Assembly: GCA_002428015.1 (NCBI GenBank)
Contig: DIZW01000091.1
Span: forward strand, 1-54,571
Length of the DNA: 54,571 nt
Reading direction: 5' to 3'
DNA from: Oxalobacteraceae bacterium UBA6018
Lineage (GTDB): Bacteria > Pseudomonadota > Gammaproteobacteria > Burkholderiales > Burkholderiaceae_D
In this document: positions 28,511-36,957 of the stretch, one piece after another
How the letters are laid out: the number at the start of each line of letters is the position of its first letter
Position numbering within the stretch: position 1 is the stretch's first letter
Program-made: the position numbers and the translations under genes
The notes under the pieces: generated by a model
The model's database searches: none
The model's input: only the letters and a program-made list of their open reading frames with translations
Told to the model about the DNA's origin: nothing

Positions 28511-28900
28511 ATGGCAAAGCTGGCGTGGTCCCTGAACCTGGCGGTGGGCAATGCGGAGATGGACGCCGCACATCATGTGCTGATCAACGAACTGGCCAGT
28601 TTGCTGGACGGCCCCGACGGCGAGATCGAGGCGCGCTTGCCGGCGCTGGTCGCGCGCCTGGAGCGCGATTTCCGCGACGAAGAGTTGCTGATGGAAACGA
28701 TCGAGTTCCCCGCCATCCGCCAGCACCGCGAGCAGCATGCGCGCGTGCTCAGCGCATTGCACCATACGGACGCCGCGGACGGCGCCGCTGTGCGCACCAC
28801 CTTGCGCCTGCTGCCGCAGTGGCTGGAGATGCACGTGGCGACCATGGACCGCGCGCTGGCCGCGGCGGTCGAAGCGGTGGGGGCGCACACGGGCGCCTGA
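28511..28900 (+). CDS. Bacteriohaemerythrin-like protein with a ligand substitution
   Basis: The 129-residue four-helix protein matches haemerythrin domains, which bind O2 at a non-haem di-iron site. Expected ligands are visible as His21, Glu57, His72, His76, His108 and Asp113 (motifs DAAHHVLINEL, FRDEELLM, RQHREQH, MHVATMD). The His normally opening HFxxEE is Asp53 here (RDFRDEELL), so the iron site is altered or shifted. GAGGAGGAAGTA precedes the ATG. A perfect FNR-type site lies upstream, consistent with control by oxygen. It could store or sense oxygen or, with the substitution, have another di-iron chemistry. Confidence 0.85.
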   Translation: MAKLAWSLNLAVGNAEMDAAHHVLINELASLLDGPDGEIEARLPALVARLERDFRDEELLMETIEFPAIRQHREQHARVLSALHHTDAADGAAVRTTLRLLPQWLEMHVATMDRALAAAVEAVGAHTGA

Positions 28901-29141
28901 AGCGGATGCGCTGCGCCAGGCAGGGCGACGGTGAACCCTCATTGCAATGGAAGCGGGCGATCGGTTGACGCCCCCGTTAGCGCCGCGCAGGCTGTGCCAG
29001 GCCGGCCCCAAGGTATGCAAACTTGCTGAAACCGTAGTCGGAAGCGCTTCGTCGTTTAGAATAGCAGGAAAGCCGCCGCGCAGCGCCCCTGGCCAGGCCT
29101 TGCGACAGCGGCACGATACCACTGCATTCTAAGGAGAAGCC

Positions 29142-29480
29142 ATGAAACAGATTACCTGCGTGATCAAGCCGTTCAAGCTCGACGAGGTGCGCGAAGCCCT
29201 CGCCGAAGTCAATGTCACCGGCTTGACCGTGACCGAAGTAAAGGGTTTCGGGCGCCAGAAGGGTCACACCGAGCTGTACCGCGGCGCGGAATACGTGGTC
29301 GATTTCCTTCCCAAGGTCAAGATCGAAGTCGTGGTCGACGACAGCATGTCGGAACAGGTGGTCGACGCGATCATCAAGGCCGCGCGCACGGGCAAGATCG
29401 GCGACGGCAAGATCTTCGTGCAGGACGTGGAGCAGGTGATTCGTATCCGTACCGGCGAAACCGGCTCGGAAGCCGTCTAA
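29142..29480 (+). CDS. glnB: Nitrogen regulatory protein P-II
   Basis: The 112-residue PII protein integrates 2-oxoglutarate, ATP/ADP and glutamine signals. The T-loop with the uridylylation site is intact (ELYRGAEYVVDFLPK, Tyr51), as are the B-loop KAARTGKIGDGKIFV and the C-loop region RIRTGETG. AAGGAGAAGCC precedes the ATG. With no amtB beside it, glnB is preferred over glnK. TAGAAT at 29057-29062 may be a -10 element, without a good -35. Confidence 0.95.
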   Translation: MKQITCVIKPFKLDEVREALAEVNVTGLTVTEVKGFGRQKGHTELYRGAEYVVDFLPKVKIEVVVDDSMSEQVVDAIIKAARTGKIGDGKIFVQDVEQVIRIRTGETGSEAV

Positions 29481-29521
29481 ACAGGCAGTTGCGCGTCGCC
29501 GTTTCCCCGCTACTGGGGTGG

Positions 29522-29761
29522 CGTTGGCGCGGTGACGCGGGCCTACGGACCCACGCGCACGTCGAATTTCCAGGGTAAGCAGGCGCAAACCGGTAATGGT
29601 GAGCGCGCCGCTCCACGGCGCCAGCTTGTGCTCGGCGCCTAGTTGGCGTGGCGGTGCGGGCCTACGGGCCTATGCGCACGTCGAATTTCCAGGTAAACAG
29701 GCGCAAACCGGTAATGGTGAGCGCGCTGGTCCACAGCGCCAGGTCGTGCTCGGCGCCTACG
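29522..29761. repeat. 120-base tandem duplication of the TRIC gene 3' end
   Basis: Bases about 29522-29641 and 29642-29761 are two imperfect copies with a period of 120 bases. Shared blocks include GCGCACGTCGAATTTCCAGG and GCGCAAACCGGTAATGGTGA. The second copy is the functional last 33 codons of the minus-strand TRIC gene; the first copy lies beyond its stop codon and is a non-coding remnant. Confidence 0.88.
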
Positions 29762-30267
29762 CGGGTTAGCAACAGATACATCCAACTGCCGACGAAGGCG
29801 CAGATCGCGTACGGCTTCCCATCCCGAAACACCATCGGCACCTCGTTGCAGACGATGTCGCGTAGCACGCCGCCGAAAATTCCGGTAATCACCCCCATCA
29901 TGGAAGCGATAAACAGCGGCATGTGGGCGTTGAGCGCGGCGGCCACGCCGGCGATCGAAAACAGTCCCAGGCCGATCGCGTCGGCGATCACGATCATGCG
30001 TTCGGACACGATATGGCGCAGGGTCCGGATCAGCGGCGTGGCGATCAAGGCCAGCACGAAAATGAGGATCGCGTATTCCTGGTGCGTGACCCAGAACAAG
30101 GGCCGCTGGTCGAGCAGGATATCGCGCAGGGTGCCGCCGCCGAAGGCGGTGATGAAGGCCACCGTGAAGATGCCGACCGGGTCCATGCGCTTGCGGCGTG
30201 CCTCGATGAAGCCGGAGAAGGCGCCCACCAGGATGGCCAGGATTTCGATGAATTTAATGAGGGACAT
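29662..30267 (-). CDS. TRIC-type (UPF0126/YicG family) inner-membrane channel protein
   Basis: The 201-residue membrane protein has about seven helices arranged as two related halves. Each half carries the family motif: AFITAFGGGTLRDILLDQ (about residues 37-54) and GVITGIFGGVLRDIVCNE (about 124-141). Prokaryotic members form trimeric cation channels; the physiological role is not settled. The start at 30267 has only a poor ribosome binding site. Its 3' end has been duplicated downstream. Confidence 0.9.
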   Translation of the reverse strand: MSLIKFIEILAILVGAFSGFIEARRKRMDPVGIFTVAFITAFGGGTLRDILLDQRPLFWVTHQEYAILIFVLALIATPLIRTLRHIVSERMIVIADAIGLGLFSIAGVAAALNAHMPLFIASMMGVITGIFGGVLRDIVCNEVPMVFRDGKPYAICAFVGSWMYLLLTRVGAEHDLALWTSALTITGLRLFTWKFDVRIGP

Positions 30268-30356
30268 GCGGGCGCGGGCAGGGGGCTGATCTTGCTACGA
30301 TAGCACGGCGGCAAGCCGGGCCGGCCGCCGGCCGGTGCGCCACGCCCCAGGACGGC

Positions 30357-31037
30357 TTAGGCGCGGTGGCGGTCGTCGGGCAGGGCGGCCTGAAGCAGCA
30401 CGATCAGCGCGCCGTGGTTGCGCCCGTCCACGTTGGCGGCGCAGAAAGCGATCACGTCCTGCTTCTGCTCCAGCCAGCTGTGCACCATCGAGCGCAGCAC
30501 CGGCTCGCCGCCGGTGGAACCGAGGCCCTTGCCGTGGATGATGCAGATGCAGCGGAAGCGGCGCTGGCGCGCGTGGCGCAGGAAGTGGCCGACCTGGTCG
30601 CGTGCGGCGTCGCGCCGCAGGCCGTGCAGGTCGAGCTCGTCTTGCACGGGCCAGAACCCCTTGCGCAACTTGCGCAGCACGTCCTCGCCGGTGCCGGCGC
30701 GCAGAAAGCTGAGGCTGGGATCGTCGTCGAGCAGGTGGTCGACCTCGAACTGGTCCGACAGCGATTCGCGCAGCACCGCCGCGTCGTCCTCGGCCTGGGT
30801 GCGCGGCGCCTTCGGCTTGATGGTGACGTTCACGCCAGGCGGCGCGTTGGGCACGTAGCGGTCGGACTCGGGCATCTTCTTGACGCCGCCCAGGGCGCTG
30901 CGGAACAGGCCGGCTTCCTGGCGCGCCTGGCGTTCGCGCTGCTCGCGCTCGGCCTGTTCGGCCGCGCGCGCCTGCTCCTGATCCTTGAGCGATTCGCGCA
31001 AGGATTTCAGGTCGGCGAAGTCTTTCATCGATGCCAT
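30357..31037 (-). CDS. Smr-domain protein (MutS2-like endonuclease domain)
   Basis: The 226-residue protein has a charged, coiled-coil N-terminus (SLKDQEQARAAEQAEREQRE) and a C-terminal Smr domain with LDLHGLRRDAARDQV and CIIHGKGLGSTGG, ending NHGALIVLL. Smr domains of this stand-alone type nick DNA or cleave RNA; its target is unknown. The ATG at 31037 is nine bases after trxB; a second in-frame ATG at 31028 is equally possible. Probably co-transcribed with trxB. Confidence 0.88.
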   Translation of the reverse strand: MASMKDFADLKSLRESLKDQEQARAAEQAEREQRERQARQEAGLFRSALGGVKKMPESDRYVPNAPPGVNVTIKPKAPRTQAEDDAAVLRESLSDQFEVDHLLDDDPSLSFLRAGTGEDVLRKLRKGFWPVQDELDLHGLRRDAARDQVGHFLRHARQRRFRCICIIHGKGLGSTGGEPVLRSMVHSWLEQKQDVIAFCAANVDGRNHGALIVLLQAALPDDRHRA

Positions 31038-31046
31038 GGCGCGAGC

Positions 31047-32003
31047 TCAGTCTTCCAGGCTTTCCAGGTAGCGCTGGGCGTCCAGCGCCGCCATGCAGCC
31101 GGTGCCGGCGCTGGTGATCGCCTGGCGGTAGATATGGTCCTGCACGTCGCCGGCGGCGAACACGCCGGCGATGTTGGTGGCCGTGGCCATGCCTTCGAGG
31201 CCAGTGCGGGTCTTGATGTAGCCGTTGTGCATGTCGAGCTGGCCTTCGAACATGGCCGTGTTGGGTTTGTGGCCGATCGCCACGAACAGGCCGTGCACGG
31301 TCAGCGCCGAGACGCTGCCGTCCACGGTCGACTTGATATTGACACCGGTGACGCCGCTTTCGTTCCCGACCACTTCCTCGAGGGTGTGGTTGTACTTGAT
31401 GACAATCTTGCCCTCGGCCGCCTTGGCGTTGAGGCGGTCGATCAGGATCGCCTCGGCGCGGAACTTGTCGCGGCGGTGGATGATCGTGACCTTGTTGGCG
31501 ATGTTGGACAGGTAGAGCGCCTCCTCGACCGCGGTGTTGCCGCCGCCGACGACCGCCACTTCCTGGCCGCGGTAGAAGAACCCGTCGCAGGTGGCGCAGG
31601 CGGACACGCCCTTGCCCATGAAAGCTTGTTCGGATGGCAAACCGAGGTACTGGGCCGAGGCGCCGGTCGCGATGATCAGGCTGTCGCAGGTGTACTCATG
31701 GCTGTCGCCGATCAAACGGATGGGCTTTTCTTCCAACTTGGCCGTGTGGATATGGTCGAACACGATGTCGGTCTTGAAGCGCTCGGCGTGCTGCAACAGG
31801 CGCTGCATGAGCTCCGGGCCTTGCACGCCCATCGGGTCGCCGGGCCAGTTCTCGACGTCGGTGGTGGTCATGAGCTGGCCCCCTTGCTCGACCCCGGTGA
31901 CCAGCATCGGGCTCAGGTTCGCCCGGGCGGCGTAGATGGCGGCGCTGTAACCGGCGGGGCCGGAGCCGATGATCAGCACTTTGGCGTGTTTGGTAGTGGT
32001 CAT
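31047..32003 (-). CDS. trxB: Thioredoxin reductase
   Basis: TrxB passes electrons from NADPH through FAD to thioredoxin. The 318-residue protein shows the FAD-binding motif LIIGSGPAGYSAAIYAA, the redox pair in ACATCDGFFY (about residues 135-144), the NADPH motif VVGGGNTAVEEALYL and VFAAGDVQDHIYRQAITSAGTG near the C-terminus. The ATG at 32003 (MTTTKHAKVLIIG) begins at the first conserved region; a longer frame to 32051 has no homology. It is divergent from ftsK, with the Smr-domain gene directly downstream. Confidence 0.96.
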   Translation of the reverse strand: MTTTKHAKVLIIGSGPAGYSAAIYAARANLSPMLVTGVEQGGQLMTTTDVENWPGDPMGVQGPELMQRLLQHAERFKTDIVFDHIHTAKLEEKPIRLIGDSHEYTCDSLIIATGASAQYLGLPSEQAFMGKGVSACATCDGFFYRGQEVAVVGGGNTAVEEALYLSNIANKVTIIHRRDKFRAEAILIDRLNAKAAEGKIVIKYNHTLEEVVGNESGVTGVNIKSTVDGSVSALTVHGLFVAIGHKPNTAMFEGQLDMHNGYIKTRTGLEGMATATNIAGVFAAGDVQDHIYRQAITSAGTGCMAALDAQRYLESLED

Positions 32004-32293
32004 AAGGGGAGCTTTTAATCGAAAATGTATGGAGGGAAACTGGGGGCACATCGATGTAGTTCAAGAGCGGCGCCGGTCCGCGCGCGGCGGCGGCCTGGCC
32101 GCCCGCGACGCGCGCGCTGGCGAATCCGTGTCGTGATTATAGACGATGATGCGCGCGAGCATGAATGATGGGGTCGTTCCGCGCCATATGCCTTAGAATG
32201 GGCGCATCGCCGCGACGGCACCCAAGTTTTGCAGCGCCTGGGCAGCACGGCGCCGGCAGCACCACCGAATTCATTGCAGCAGTAGCGCCCCGA

Positions 32294-34651
32294 ATGACTA
32301 AGACGAGCCAACCACAAGCCAATCGTTACACCCGCAATGCGCCACCGCCGCGCCAGCCGCTGCCGAACCGGCTGGTGCGGCTGCTGTCGGAAGCGCGCTG
32401 GATCGCGCTGGCCTTCATCTTCCTGTACTTCGTGATGATTTTGCTGAGTTACAACAAGGCCGATCCGGGCTGGTCGCACGAGGCCCAAGTGCCGCGCGTG
32501 ACCAACCTGGGCGGGCGCGCGGGCGCCTACCTGGCCGACCTGATGCTGTTCATTTTCGGCTTTTCCGCCTGGTGGTGGTGCGTGTGCTTCCTGCGCCTGG
32601 TGTGGAAGGGCTACCGCTCGCTGACGCAAAAATTCGTCATGGAAAAAGAGAGCGATCCCGAGCATGAGCAGGAGGGCCTGATCCGCTGGGTCGGCTTCGC
32701 CCTGATGTTCGCCGGCAGCGTCGGCATCGAATACCTGCGCATGTGGACGCTCACGGTGCAACTGCCGCGCGCCCCGGGCGGGGTGCTGGGCCAGTTGATC
32801 GGCCATTCGGCCCACGTGGCCTTCGGCTTCACCGGCGCCACCTTGCTGCTGCTGCTGTTGTTCGGCCTGGGCTTCAGCCTGTTCTTCCATGTCTCCTGGC
32901 TCAGCGTGGCCGAGCGCATCGGCGCCGGCATCGAGACCAGCATCGACTGGTTCCGCCTGCGCTACCAGGACCGCGAGGACCGCAAGCAGGGCGAGGTGGC
33001 CGCCGTCAAGCGCGACGAGGTGGTGGTGCACGAACGCGCCAAGCACGTGGAAAAGCACGTGGTGGCGCCGGCCGTGAAGATCGAGCCGCAAGTGGTCGAG
33101 GTGGTCAAGTCAGAGCGCGTGCAGAAGGAAAAGCAGGCGGCCCTGTTCCAGGACTTGCCGGGGGACACCACCTTGCCGCCGCTGTCGCTGCTGGACGAAC
33201 CGCCGCCGGTGCAGGAAACCGTGTCGGTCGAGACGCTCGAATTCACCAGCCGCCTGATCGAAAAGAAGCTGTCGGACTTCGGCGTCGAAGCCAAGGTCGT
33301 GGCCGCCTATCCGGGCCCGGTCGTCACGCGCTACGAAATCGAGCCGGCCACCGGCGTCAAGGGCAGCCAGATCGTCGGCCTGGCGCGCGACCTGGCGCGC
33401 TCGCTGTCGCTCACCTCGATCCGCGTGGTCGAGACCATCCCCGGCAAGAACTACATGGCGCTGGAACTGCCGAACCCGAAACGCCAGATTGTGCGCCTGA
33501 CAGAAATTGTCGGCTCCAAGATCTACAACGACAGCCCGTCTCAGCTGACCATCGCCCTGGGCAAGGATATCGCCGGCAAGCCGGTGATCGCCGACTTGGC
33601 CAAGATGCCCCACCTGCTGGTGGCCGGCACCACCGGTTCGGGCAAGTCGGTGGGCATCAACGCCACCATCCTGTCGCTGCTGTACAAGTCCGACCCGGCC
33701 GACGTGCGCCTGATCCTGATCGACCCGAAGATGCTGGAGATGTCGGTCTACGAGGGCATCCCGCACCTGCTGGCGCCGGTGGTGACGGACATGCGCCAGG
33801 CCGGCCACGCGCTGAACTGGGCCGTCAACGAGATGGAGCGCCGCTACAAGCTCATGAGCAAGCTGGGCGTGCGTAACCTGGCCGGCTACAACACCAAGAT
33901 CGCCGAGGCGGCCAAGCGCGAGGAACACATCCCGAATCCGTTCAGCCTGACACCGGACTCGCCCGAGCCGCTGGACAAGCTGCCCACCATCGTCATCATC
34001 ATCGACGAGCTGGCCGACCTGATGATGGTGGTCGGCAAGAAGGTCGAGGAATTGATCGCCCGCATCGCGCAAAAGGCGCGCGCGGCCGGCCTGCACCTGA
34101 TCCTGGCGACCCAGCGTCCGTCGGTGGACGTCATCACCGGCCTGATCAAGGCGAACATTCCGACCCGCATCGCCTTCCAGGTGTCCTCCAAGATCGACTC
34201 GCGCACCATTCTCGACCAGATGGGCGCCGAAGCCCTGCTCGGCATGGGCGACATGCTCTACATGCCGCCCGGCACCGGCCTGCCGGTGCGGGTGCACGGC
34301 GCCTTCGTGTCCGACGAGGAAGTGCACCGGGTGGTGAAGCACCTGCAAAGCACGGGCGAGCCCAACTACATCGAGGGCATCCTGGAAGGCGGCACGCTCG
34401 AAGGCGAGGGCGGGGCCGACGGCGCGCCGGCCGGCGAGGCCGGCGGCGAGGCCGATCCCATGTACGACCAGGCGGTGCAGGTGGTGCTCAAGAACCGCCG
34501 CGCGTCGATTTCGCTGGTGCAGCGCCACTTGCGGATCGGCTACAATCGCGCCGCCCGTCTGCTGGAGCAGATGGAAAACAGCGGTGTAGTTTCTGCGATG
34601 CAATCAAACGGCAACCGCGACATCCTGGTGCCAGCCGCCAGCGCCGAATAA
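32294..34651 (+). CDS. ftsK: DNA translocase FtsK
   Basis: FtsK anchors at the division septum and pumps chromosomal DNA toward dif for XerCD resolution. The 785-residue protein has an N-terminal membrane domain (four hydrophobic helices within about residues 35-215), a short charged linker (about 215-290), the motor with Walker A VAGTTGSGKSVGINA and Walker B TIVIIIDELADLMM, and a C-terminal gamma winged helix (RRASISLVQRHLRIGYNRAARLLEQME in pieces) that reads KOPS. The linker is short compared with E. coli FtsK. The start at 32294 (MTKTSQPQ) is preferred over an in-frame ATG at 32165; the ribosome binding site is weak. TAGAAT at 32194-32199 may be a -10 element. Confidence 0.96.
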   Translation: MTKTSQPQANRYTRNAPPPRQPLPNRLVRLLSEARWIALAFIFLYFVMILLSYNKADPGWSHEAQVPRVTNLGGRAGAYLADLMLFIFGFSAWWWCVCFLRLVWKGYRSLTQKFVMEKESDPEHEQEGLIRWVGFALMFAGSVGIEYLRMWTLTVQLPRAPGGVLGQLIGHSAHVAFGFTGATLLLLLLFGLGFSLFFHVSWLSVAERIGAGIETSIDWFRLRYQDREDRKQGEVAAVKRDEVVVHERAKHVEKHVVAPAVKIEPQVVEVVKSERVQKEKQAALFQDLPGDTTLPPLSLLDEPPPVQETVSVETLEFTSRLIEKKLSDFGVEAKVVAAYPGPVVTRYEIEPATGVKGSQIVGLARDLARSLSLTSIRVVETIPGKNYMALELPNPKRQIVRLTEIVGSKIYNDSPSQLTIALGKDIAGKPVIADLAKMPHLLVAGTTGSGKSVGINATILSLLYKSDPADVRLILIDPKMLEMSVYEGIPHLLAPVVTDMRQAGHALNWAVNEMERRYKLMSKLGVRNLAGYNTKIAEAAKREEHIPNPFSLTPDSPEPLDKLPTIVIIIDELADLMMVVGKKVEELIARIAQKARAAGLHLILATQRPSVDVITGLIKANIPTRIAFQVSSKIDSRTILDQMGAEALLGMGDMLYMPPGTGLPVRVHGAFVSDEEVHRVVKHLQSTGEPNYIEGILEGGTLEGEGGADGAPAGEAGGEADPMYDQAVQVVLKNRRASISLVQRHLRIGYNRAARLLEQMENSGVVSAMQSNGNRDILVPAASAE

Positions 34652-34748
34652 AAGCGCGCCGGCCTTGTGCACGCTTACCGGCGCCACCACGTTGTGGGTA
34701 GAGGCGCGGTGCAAGGGTACCGGCCAACCTGACAATAAAAAGGCAAGA

Positions 34749-35378
34749 ATGCGATTTTCTTTACCTCACGCAATCACGGTGCTGGCGCTGGGCCTGGCCT
34801 GCGCCGGCGCGAACGCCGGCGCGCTCGACCAGTTCAAGACCTTCGTCAGCTCGACCAAGTCGGCGCGCGGCGAATTCACCCAGCGCCAGGTGAAAAAGAG
34901 CGACGTCAGCAAGATGGCGGCGCCGTCGAGCGGCACCTTCGTGTTCGCCCGTCCCGGCAAGTTCATCTGGAGCTACGTGAAGCCTTACGACCAGGTCTTG
35001 CAAGCCGATGGCGATCAGCTGTTCATTTACGACAAGGACTTGAACCAGGTCACCATCAAGAAGCTGGGCGACGCGCTCGGCTCCTCGCCGGCCGCGATCC
35101 TGTTCGGCAGCAACGACCTGGAAAAGAACTTCACGCTGACCGAGGCCGGCACCCGCGATGGGCTCGAGTGGCTCAGCGCCAAGCCTAAGGCCAAGGACAC
35201 GGCGTTCGAGCAGATCAGCATCGGCCTGCGCAACGGCACGCCCGAAGCGATGGAATTGCATGACGCGTTCGGGCAGACCTCGGTGCTGACGTTCAAGAAG
35301 TTCGAGAAGAATCCCCCGCTCGGCGCCCAGCAGTTCAAGTTCGTCGTCCCCAAGGGTGCCGACGTGATTAATAATTGA
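34749..35378 (+). CDS. lolA: Outer-membrane lipoprotein carrier LolA
   Basis: LolA carries lipoproteins through the periplasm from LolCDE to LolB. The 209-residue protein has a signal peptide (MRFSLPHAITVLALGLACAG, cleaved near ANA/GA), then FKTFVSSTKSARGEFTQRQV and GTFVFARPGKFIWSYVKPYDQ, the typical first strands of the half-barrel, and LSAKPKAKDTAFEQISIGL later. The ATG at 34749 follows AAAAAGGCAAG. It lies between ftsK and rarA as in many betaproteobacteria. Confidence 0.94.
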   Translation: MRFSLPHAITVLALGLACAGANAGALDQFKTFVSSTKSARGEFTQRQVKKSDVSKMAAPSSGTFVFARPGKFIWSYVKPYDQVLQADGDQLFIYDKDLNQVTIKKLGDALGSSPAAILFGSNDLEKNFTLTEAGTRDGLEWLSAKPKAKDTAFEQISIGLRNGTPEAMELHDAFGQTSVLTFKKFEKNPPLGAQQFKFVVPKGADVINN

Positions 35379-35548
35379 GCGCGCCCCGAGCGACCCACTG
35401 GCCCATCACTGCGCTGTGTCACACCCGGCGCGCTTTGCCGGCGCCGCCGGGAACGCCGCCCAGCTGTCCACGGTCTTACCATCAATGACGACTTCGCCCC
35501 GCACAGCATTGCCACCGCCACCTTCGCCGCACACGGGGAGGGGCCGGC

Positions 35549-36848
35549 ATGGATGATCTGTTCAAGACCGAGCCGGCGGCGCCGCTGGCCGAAGCGCTGC
35601 GCCCGGCCACCATCGACGAGGTGATCGGGCAAAGCCATTTGCTGGGGGAGGGCAAGCCGCTGCGGCTGGTGTTCAAGTCCGGCAAGCCGCACTCGAATGA
35701 TCCTGTGGGGGCCGCCCGGGGTCGGCAAGACCACGCTGGCGCGCCTGACCGCCAACGCCTTCGGCTGCGAGTTCATCGCGCTGTCGGCGGTGCTGTCGGG
35801 GGTGAAGGACATCCGCGCCGCCATCGAGCAGGCCGAGCACCACCTGGCCACGGGCAAGCACACCATCCTGTTCATCGACGAGATCCACCGCTTTAACAAG
35901 TCGCAGCAGGACGCCTTGCTGCCCTTCGTCGAGTCGGGCCTGGTCACACTGATCGGCGCGACGACGGAGAACCCCTCGTTCGAAGTCAACTCGGCGCTGC
36001 TGTCGCGCTCCCAGGTGTACGTGCTCAAGGCCTTGAGCGACGCCGAGCTGCTGCAGTTGCTCGCACGCGCGCGCGAGCGGGTGCTGGGCCACCTGAGCTT
36101 CGACGAGGTCGCCATCGCCACCCTGATCGGCTACGCCGACGGCGACGCCCGGCGCTTCCTCAACCTGCTCGAGCAGACCAACACCTCGGCCTCCACCTCC
36201 GGCGTCACCCACATCACCGGCGAGTTCGTCGACAACGCGCTGACGCTCAATTCGCGCCGCTTCGACAAAGGCGGCGACAATTTCTACGACCAGATCTCCG
36301 CCTTGCACAAGTCGGTGCGCGGCTCGCATCCCGACGCCGCCCTGTACTGGCTGTGCCGCATGCTCGACGGCGGCGCCGATCCGCAATACCTGCTGCGCCG
36401 CATCGTGCGCATGGCCTGGGAAGACATCGGCATCGCCGACCCGCGCGCCATCCAGATTGCCAACGACGCGGCCGCCACCTTCGAGCGGCTCGGTTCGCCC
36501 GAAGGCGAGCTGGCGCTGGGGCAGGCGGTGATCTACCTCGCGATGGCGGCCAAGAGCAACGCCGGCTACAACGCCTACAACCGCGCCGTGGCCTTCGTCA
36601 AGAAAGACAAGTCGCGCGAGGTGCCTGTGCACCTGCGCAACGCGCCGACCAAGCTGATGAAAGAGCTCGGCTACGGCCACGAATACCGCTACGCCCACGA
36701 CGAGCCGAACGCCTACGCGGCCGGCGAGACCTACCTGCCCGAGGGCATGGCCGAGCCGCGCTGGTACGAGCCGGTTCCGCGCGGAATCGAAGCCAAGATC
36801 GCCGAAAAACTCGCGTGGCTGCGCAGCCTGGACGACGCGGCCCGCTAG
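35549..36848 (+). pseudogene. rarA: rarA with a one-base insertion (replication-associated recombination protein A)
   Basis: RarA is an AAA+ ATPase acting at stalled replication forks. The N-terminal part (MDDLFKTEPAAPLAEALRPA... VIGQSHLLGEGKPL) is in one frame from 35549, and the rest, starting SMILWGPPGVGKTTLARL (Walker A) with TILFIDEIHRFNKSQQDALL (Walker B) and LIGATTENPSFEVN, is in another frame to 36848. Removing one A from the AA at 35696-35697 joins both into a normal protein of about 432 residues. Either the gene is broken or this is a sequencing error. The inserted A does leave an in-frame ATG at 35697, so a product lacking the first 49 residues could be made. Confidence 0.88.
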
Positions 36849-36957
36849 CGGTGAATAAAGCGGCGAATAAAGCGCTCGCGGCCTGCCCAGTTTAATCGCG
36901 GACGCGCGGCCGGCTTGGTACAATTGCACCTTCGACATACGCTGACCAACCCGAACA

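Noticed and set aside
29085..29105. Possible sigma-54 promoter ahead of glnB (TGGCCAGGCCTTGC)
   Set aside because: The spacing between GG and GC is nine bases instead of ten and the flanking consensus is poor.
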